Source of the DNA: 0-14-3-00-41-53 sp041500225
GTDB taxonomy: Bacteria; Nitrospirota; Thermodesulfovibrionia; Thermodesulfovibrionales; SM23-35
Assembly (NCBI GenBank): GCA_041500225.1
Contig: JBGQLV010000004.1
Coordinates: 1 to 64,000 of the forward strand
Direction: 5' to 3'
DNA: 64,000 bases
This document shows positions 61,334-64,000 of the stretch, one piece after another. A program made the translations under genes and the position numbers. The notes below the pieces were generated by a model, which saw nothing but the letters and a program-made list of their open reading frames with translations, did not search any database and was not told the DNA's origin. Numbering within the stretch: position 1 is the first letter of the stretch; every line of letters begins with the position of its first letter.

Positions 61334-61444
61334 CTATTTTTTCTTGTGAGTTGCGCAGAATTTCGATTTTCCAGTTGCGGTATTCTTACATGCTGTTCCC
61401 GCAGTGGTTTTTGCTGCGCATTTTACCTTTTTTACTGTTGCCAT
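61334..61444 (-). CDS. Small CCCH-type cysteine protein, 36 aa
   Basis: From ATG at 61444 the frame gives a 36-aa basic protein with the spacing C-A-x-x-T-x-x-G-x-x-C, then ten residues and C-x-x-H (KCAAKTTAGTACKN, KSKFCATHKKK). This is a common zinc-binding pattern of tiny bacterial proteins. GAGGAGGAAAC precedes the ATG ideally. It is the only gene I see in the gap 61118-61736; the rest of this gap is AT-rich and empty. Confidence 0.65.
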   Translation of the reverse strand: MATVKKVKCAAKTTAGTACKNTATGKSKFCATHKKK

Positions 61445-61736
61445 GTTTCCTCCTCGTTTTATTTAATAAATTAAATCTGTTTTTTAGTATAGCATAAACT
61501 CATTTATATTAATTGCCTGAAGTCGCAATTTTTCAACAACTCTCTTTTTTATACTACTCTATTGGGGAAAGAGCTTTTTTATGTGACAGCATGGTATAAA
61601 TTTGAGAATACATTTAAGGATTAATTATAGGACTTTTAAAGATTAGATAAAAAAGTTAAAATGAGATGTAATAACACGGCTTACTAACACTATTGACAGA
61701 CAGGTTTTTAAAGGAAAATAAAAAGGTAATGGGTGA

Positions 61737-61973
61737 ATGAGCGAAGAATGGGTTGAGGTTCTTATTACTTATGACCGTCTTGAGGCTGAGATTATAAAAG
61801 ACCTGCTGGAAAGCGGCGGAATCCCGGTAGTTTTAAGGTCATCAAAAATGATTCCCTTTCCTGTAAATGTAGGTAAAATAGGGGAGATAAAAATTTTAGT
61901 AAAAAAGGGAGATAAAGAGACAGCAGAAAAGGTAATAAAGATAGGTAATGATTGTAATCCCATGACTGAATAA
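61737..61973 (+). CDS. DUF2007 domain protein
   Basis: This 78-aa protein covers one DUF2007 domain (putative signal-transducing protein family): EVLITYDRLEAEIIKDLLES followed by GIPVVLRSS and ILVKKGDKETAEKVI. The fold is ferredoxin-like and related to PII in shape, but no function is known. It stands alone between the small cysteine gene and a repeat element. No strong ribosome site precedes the ATG (GGTAATGGGTGA). Confidence 0.75.
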   Translation: MSEEWVEVLITYDRLEAEIIKDLLESGGIPVVLRSSKMIPFPVNVGKIGEIKILVKKGDKETAEKVIKIGNDCNPMTE

Positions 61974-62023
61974 TGCTATTGATATCCAGAATTTTAAAGG
62001 ATTAGTATACCCATTAGTTGCAT

Positions 62024-62196
62024 AAAAAAGGAGGCAGACATGCTGAAAAACCCCTGCAAAGCAACAAAATATAATTATGTTACACATAAATGCAAATTTA
62101 ACGCTAGGTGCATTTTGCAAAAAGGCTGGCTGGCCAGGCTTGAGGGCTCTAAGGTGTCGCTGGCAGGCCTTTTTCAGCACATCTGCCTCCTTTTTT
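62024..62196. mobile_element. MITE-like inverted-repeat element, second type (173 bp)
   Basis: The 27-bp ends match with two differences when inverted: AAAAAAGGAGGCAGACATGC (then TGAAAAA) at 62024-62050 and the complement of TTTTTCAGCACATCTGCCTC (then CTTTTTT) at 62170-62196. The GCAG-ATGTGC-GAAAAA core resembles the ends of the 147-bp elements at 2874 and 31386, while the interior is different. It seems to be a related small element family. No reading frame with meaning is inside. Confidence 0.75.
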
Positions 62197-62270
62197 AATA
62201 AAACTTTTTGCAACGTTTAGGTATAGTAGTGATAAAGGGAGTATAAGAAGGAAAATATAAAGGTGGCAAG

Positions 62271-62390
62271 ATGAAGATTTTGAAGAGGTTAATTTTAATA
62301 TCAGGTGCGGTTGCACGCTCTATCATTGGGATAGGGGCGACTGTATTACTCTTTTTTGCTTTGAAAAAGAAAAAAGGGAAACAATTATGA
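62271..62390 (+). CDS. Small single-span membrane protein, 39 aa
   Basis: From ATG at 62271 the frame gives MKILKRLILISGAVARSIIG, then a hydrophobic run (IGATVLLFFAL) and a basic tail KKKKGKQL. AAAGGTGGCAAG precedes the ATG as ribosome site. It could be a small membrane protein. The family is unknown. Confidence 0.45.
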   Translation: MKILKRLILISGAVARSIIGIGATVLLFFALKKKKGKQL

Positions 62391-62467
62391 GATGTAAGAT
62401 AAATCTTTGGTATTTTTATTATTTTATAGTATTATGGTTATATATCTGATTTTAAATGGAGGAAGAT

Positions 62468-62713
62468 ATGAACGAAGTATTGGACGAAATTGTAAAACTT
62501 GGTTCCAAGATGAAGAGAATGTATAAAAAGAGAACTGCTGCTAAAGAGGAACTTCCCAGAATGGCGGCAGAACTCGGAATATTTCTTGTTGCCAGTTCAA
62601 AGAAAATAGCACGTCTTAAAGGCGAGCAACTTAGAACTGAACTTGATAAGGTTCAAAAAAAGGTGGATAATTTCAGGAAATTTATCTTCAAGAAAAAGGC
62701 TGAGAAACTCTAA
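62468..62713 (+). CDS. Unknown 81-aa basic helical protein
   Basis: The protein is rich in lysine and arginine and looks helical throughout, with a KRMYKKRTAAKEELPRM segment and a coiled-coil-like end (LRTELDKVQKKVDNFRKFIF). An ATG at 62456 is in the same frame, but the GGAGG (62458-62462) then lies inside the gene. Using ATG 62468 places it five bases ahead, so I prefer that start. I do not recognise a family. It precedes the lipoprotein gene by 45 bp. Confidence 0.6.
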   Translation: MNEVLDEIVKLGSKMKRMYKKRTAAKEELPRMAAELGIFLVASSKKIARLKGEQLRTELDKVQKKVDNFRKFIFKKKAEKL

Positions 62714-62758
62714 GTCTTTAGTGGTGAATTGTTTGGAAAATGAAGCAGGAACCTTGAA

Positions 62759-63472
62759 ATGAAAAAAACAACTGCATGGCTGATAGTTTTCATGTGGGCA
62801 GTTTCGTTACCTTTTTTTCAGGGTTGTACTACAGATAAGCCTTTTATAAAGAAAGACGTGGCATCTCTTACACCCTTAAAGGTTATACGATATGAAACAC
62901 CCGGCATTCTGAGAAGTACTATGGCTGAAACATTATTTCTTACGACTGTTGCAGTGGCATTGCCTGGAGGGTCTGCGTTGATCTTATTAAATGATGGATA
63001 CTGTAAAACAAGAGGCGAAACGATGCAAACTAAGATACCCGATTTTGGATATATTGTAATGAACAGATTTGTTGAGAAAATGAACCAGGAAGCATCCAAG
63101 TGGCCCTTATTAGCTGTTAGATCTGAGCCGGTAGGAGAGGATTATGCTGAACCATGCACATTGATAGAATTTAAGGTAAAAAGACTTGCTTATGGCTATC
63201 TTGATTTCGTCAGAGGTGGTGGTAATGGTTTTTTAAGTAAAACGGTTGTAACAATGAAAGATCCTAATGGCGAAATACTCTGGCAAAAAAGCTTCACTTA
63301 TTTATCGAAAGATTTTAAAAGGGATAAGAATATAGACGAATTTGAGGCTGATGATGGGAAGCTTTTGAAAGAGGAAATGGAATTTGCAGCGGAAAAAACC
63401 GTATCAGACTTTATTGCTCACTTAAACGGAGAAAATTTACAAGAATACGTCAAGCAAGAATCTTCCAATTAG
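62759..63472 (+). CDS. Predicted lipoprotein of unknown function
   Basis: This 237-aa protein starts with a signal peptide (KKTTAWLIVFMWAVSLPFFQ) ending in lipobox FFQGC, where C23 would be lipid-modified. A hydrophobic stretch (TVAVALPGGSALILL) follows near residues 62-76. The rest is soluble, with mixed alpha/beta, and includes LIEFKVKRLAYGYLD and GEILWQKSFTYLSKD. It probably sits on the inner face of the outer membrane or in the periplasm. I do not recognise a family. Confidence 0.75.
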   Translation: MKKTTAWLIVFMWAVSLPFFQGCTTDKPFIKKDVASLTPLKVIRYETPGILRSTMAETLFLTTVAVALPGGSALILLNDGYCKTRGETMQTKIPDFGYIVMNRFVEKMNQEASKWPLLAVRSEPVGEDYAEPCTLIEFKVKRLAYGYLDFVRGGGNGFLSKTVVTMKDPNGEILWQKSFTYLSKDFKRDKNIDEFEADDGKLLKEEMEFAAEKTVSDFIAHLNGENLQEYVKQESSN

Positions 63473-63613
63473 AGTACATCTCAGTTATATAAGAAAAATA
63501 AAGATTTCTAACTTTAGGTAATTAATTAGTTTGACTTTACCTCTCTGGTATTTTATTCTTTTTCAAAAGCTACGAGAATCAGAAATGATAATCTGGAGTG
63601 ATAAATAAATAAT

Positions 63614-64000
63614 ATGGAAAATGGTGTGCAATTTACAGATGAACTAATCGGTGAGCTATCTGAACTGTGCGGGATACTTTTAGAATACTGGGATATTTTT
63701 GGTAAAAAGCATATAACTTCTGTTGAGACCAAAAAGGCGATACTCAGTGCGATGAAACTGAAGATTAATTCAGCCGGGGATATAATTAAAGAAATTAATG
63801 AACGAAAGTGGAAACCATGGAAAAACTTTATCGAACCTGTGCATGTCATATCAGTAAATGACCAGCCTGTGACAGTCCCTGTTTATATACCCATCAAAAA
63901 GGATGAAGAAGCTAAACTTATAATTTCTTGGTCTATAGAAGATGAAAATGAGCAAAAAGCTGAGTTTATACTTGCATGGAACGCCATAACAATCTCGGAA
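63614..64000 (+). CDS. 4-alpha-glucanotransferase-like protein, N-terminal part (3' end outside window)
   Basis: From ATG at 63614 the frame stays open to the window end (129 codons). The segment LCGILLEYWDIFGKKHITSV (about residues 18-37) followed by ETKKAILSAM matches the start of MalQ-type amylomaltases, in which C/G-I-x-x-E-Y-x-D-x-x-G and the ETK-x-x-x-L-x-A-M run are typical. A beta-rich domain (VTVPVYIPI to FILAWN) begins after it. Such enzymes shuffle glucan chains in glycogen or maltodextrin use. The catalytic barrel is not in the window. Confidence 0.75.
   Translation, partial: MENGVQFTDELIGELSELCGILLEYWDIFGKKHITSVETKKAILSAMKLKINSAGDIIKEINERKWKPWKNFIEPVHVISVNDQPVTVPVYIPIKKDEEAKLIISWSIEDENEQKAEFILAWNAITISE

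Noticed and set aside
61896..62213. 105-aa minus-strand reading frame over the inverted-repeat element
   Set aside because: It spans the element and the end of the DUF2007 gene, has no ribosome site and reads as chance.

Overview
The window looks like chromosomal DNA of a sulfate-reducing bacterium, most likely a Nitrospirota member close to Thermodesulfovibrionia. This is an inference. It rests on a complete dissimilatory sulfate-activation locus (sat, aprBA, qmoABC, hppA) next to Gram-negative envelope genes, in fairly AT-rich DNA. No dsrAB, rRNA or other decisive marker is present, so the lineage is not proven.

Layout. Bases 1-1783 hold the end of kdpD and all of kdpE (potassium sensing). 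Bases 2003-11149 are a leftward housekeeping block: an inositol-phosphatase-family enzyme, folP, ftsH, rph, murI, a GerMN-domain protein, an amidase, tmRNA with smpB, and a UDP-glucose dehydrogenase. Bases 11375-20981 are a lipopolysaccharide or surface-glycan cluster of glycosyltransferases, an O-antigen-ligase-like protein and an MsbA exporter. This cluster includes a GT2-AAC(3) fusion and a wecB remnant. A purL gene with repeat DNA inserted in frame follows (21262-25341), then a MacAB-type ABC efflux operon (25345-29563), a diguanylate cyclase, tRNA-Met, and the cell-shape genes rodA, mrdA and mreDCB with cysteine synthase between mrdA and rodA.

The sulfate locus runs rightward from 39421 to 57284: adk, sat, a 101-aa unknown, aprB, aprA, an accessory stretch, qmoA, qmoB, qmoC and hppA. 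Sat makes APS and pyrophosphate. HppA removes the pyrophosphate while pumping ions. AprBA reduces APS to sulfite and AMP with electrons taken through QmoABC. Adk recycles AMP. The accessory stretch between aprA and qmoA holds two paralogous YkgJ-type cysteine-cluster proteins, a divergent third one on the other strand, a 92-aa unknown, a seven-repeat beta-propeller-like protein, and a lone HSDR_N-like protein with a degenerate catalytic motif. A truncated copy of the same cysteine-cluster family lies just after hppA. After this come an AICAR-transformylase-only purH, an ABC exporter, several very small proteins, a lipoprotein, and the start of a MalQ-like gene that runs off the end.

The DNA is also rich in small repeats: a 147-bp inverted-repeat element present twice in opposite orientation, a 173-bp element with related ends, a 133-bp element with other ends, two widespread palindrome types, and several arrays of 7-bp tandem repeats. 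Two heptamer arrays and two C/G-rich palindromes lie inside the purL reading frame.
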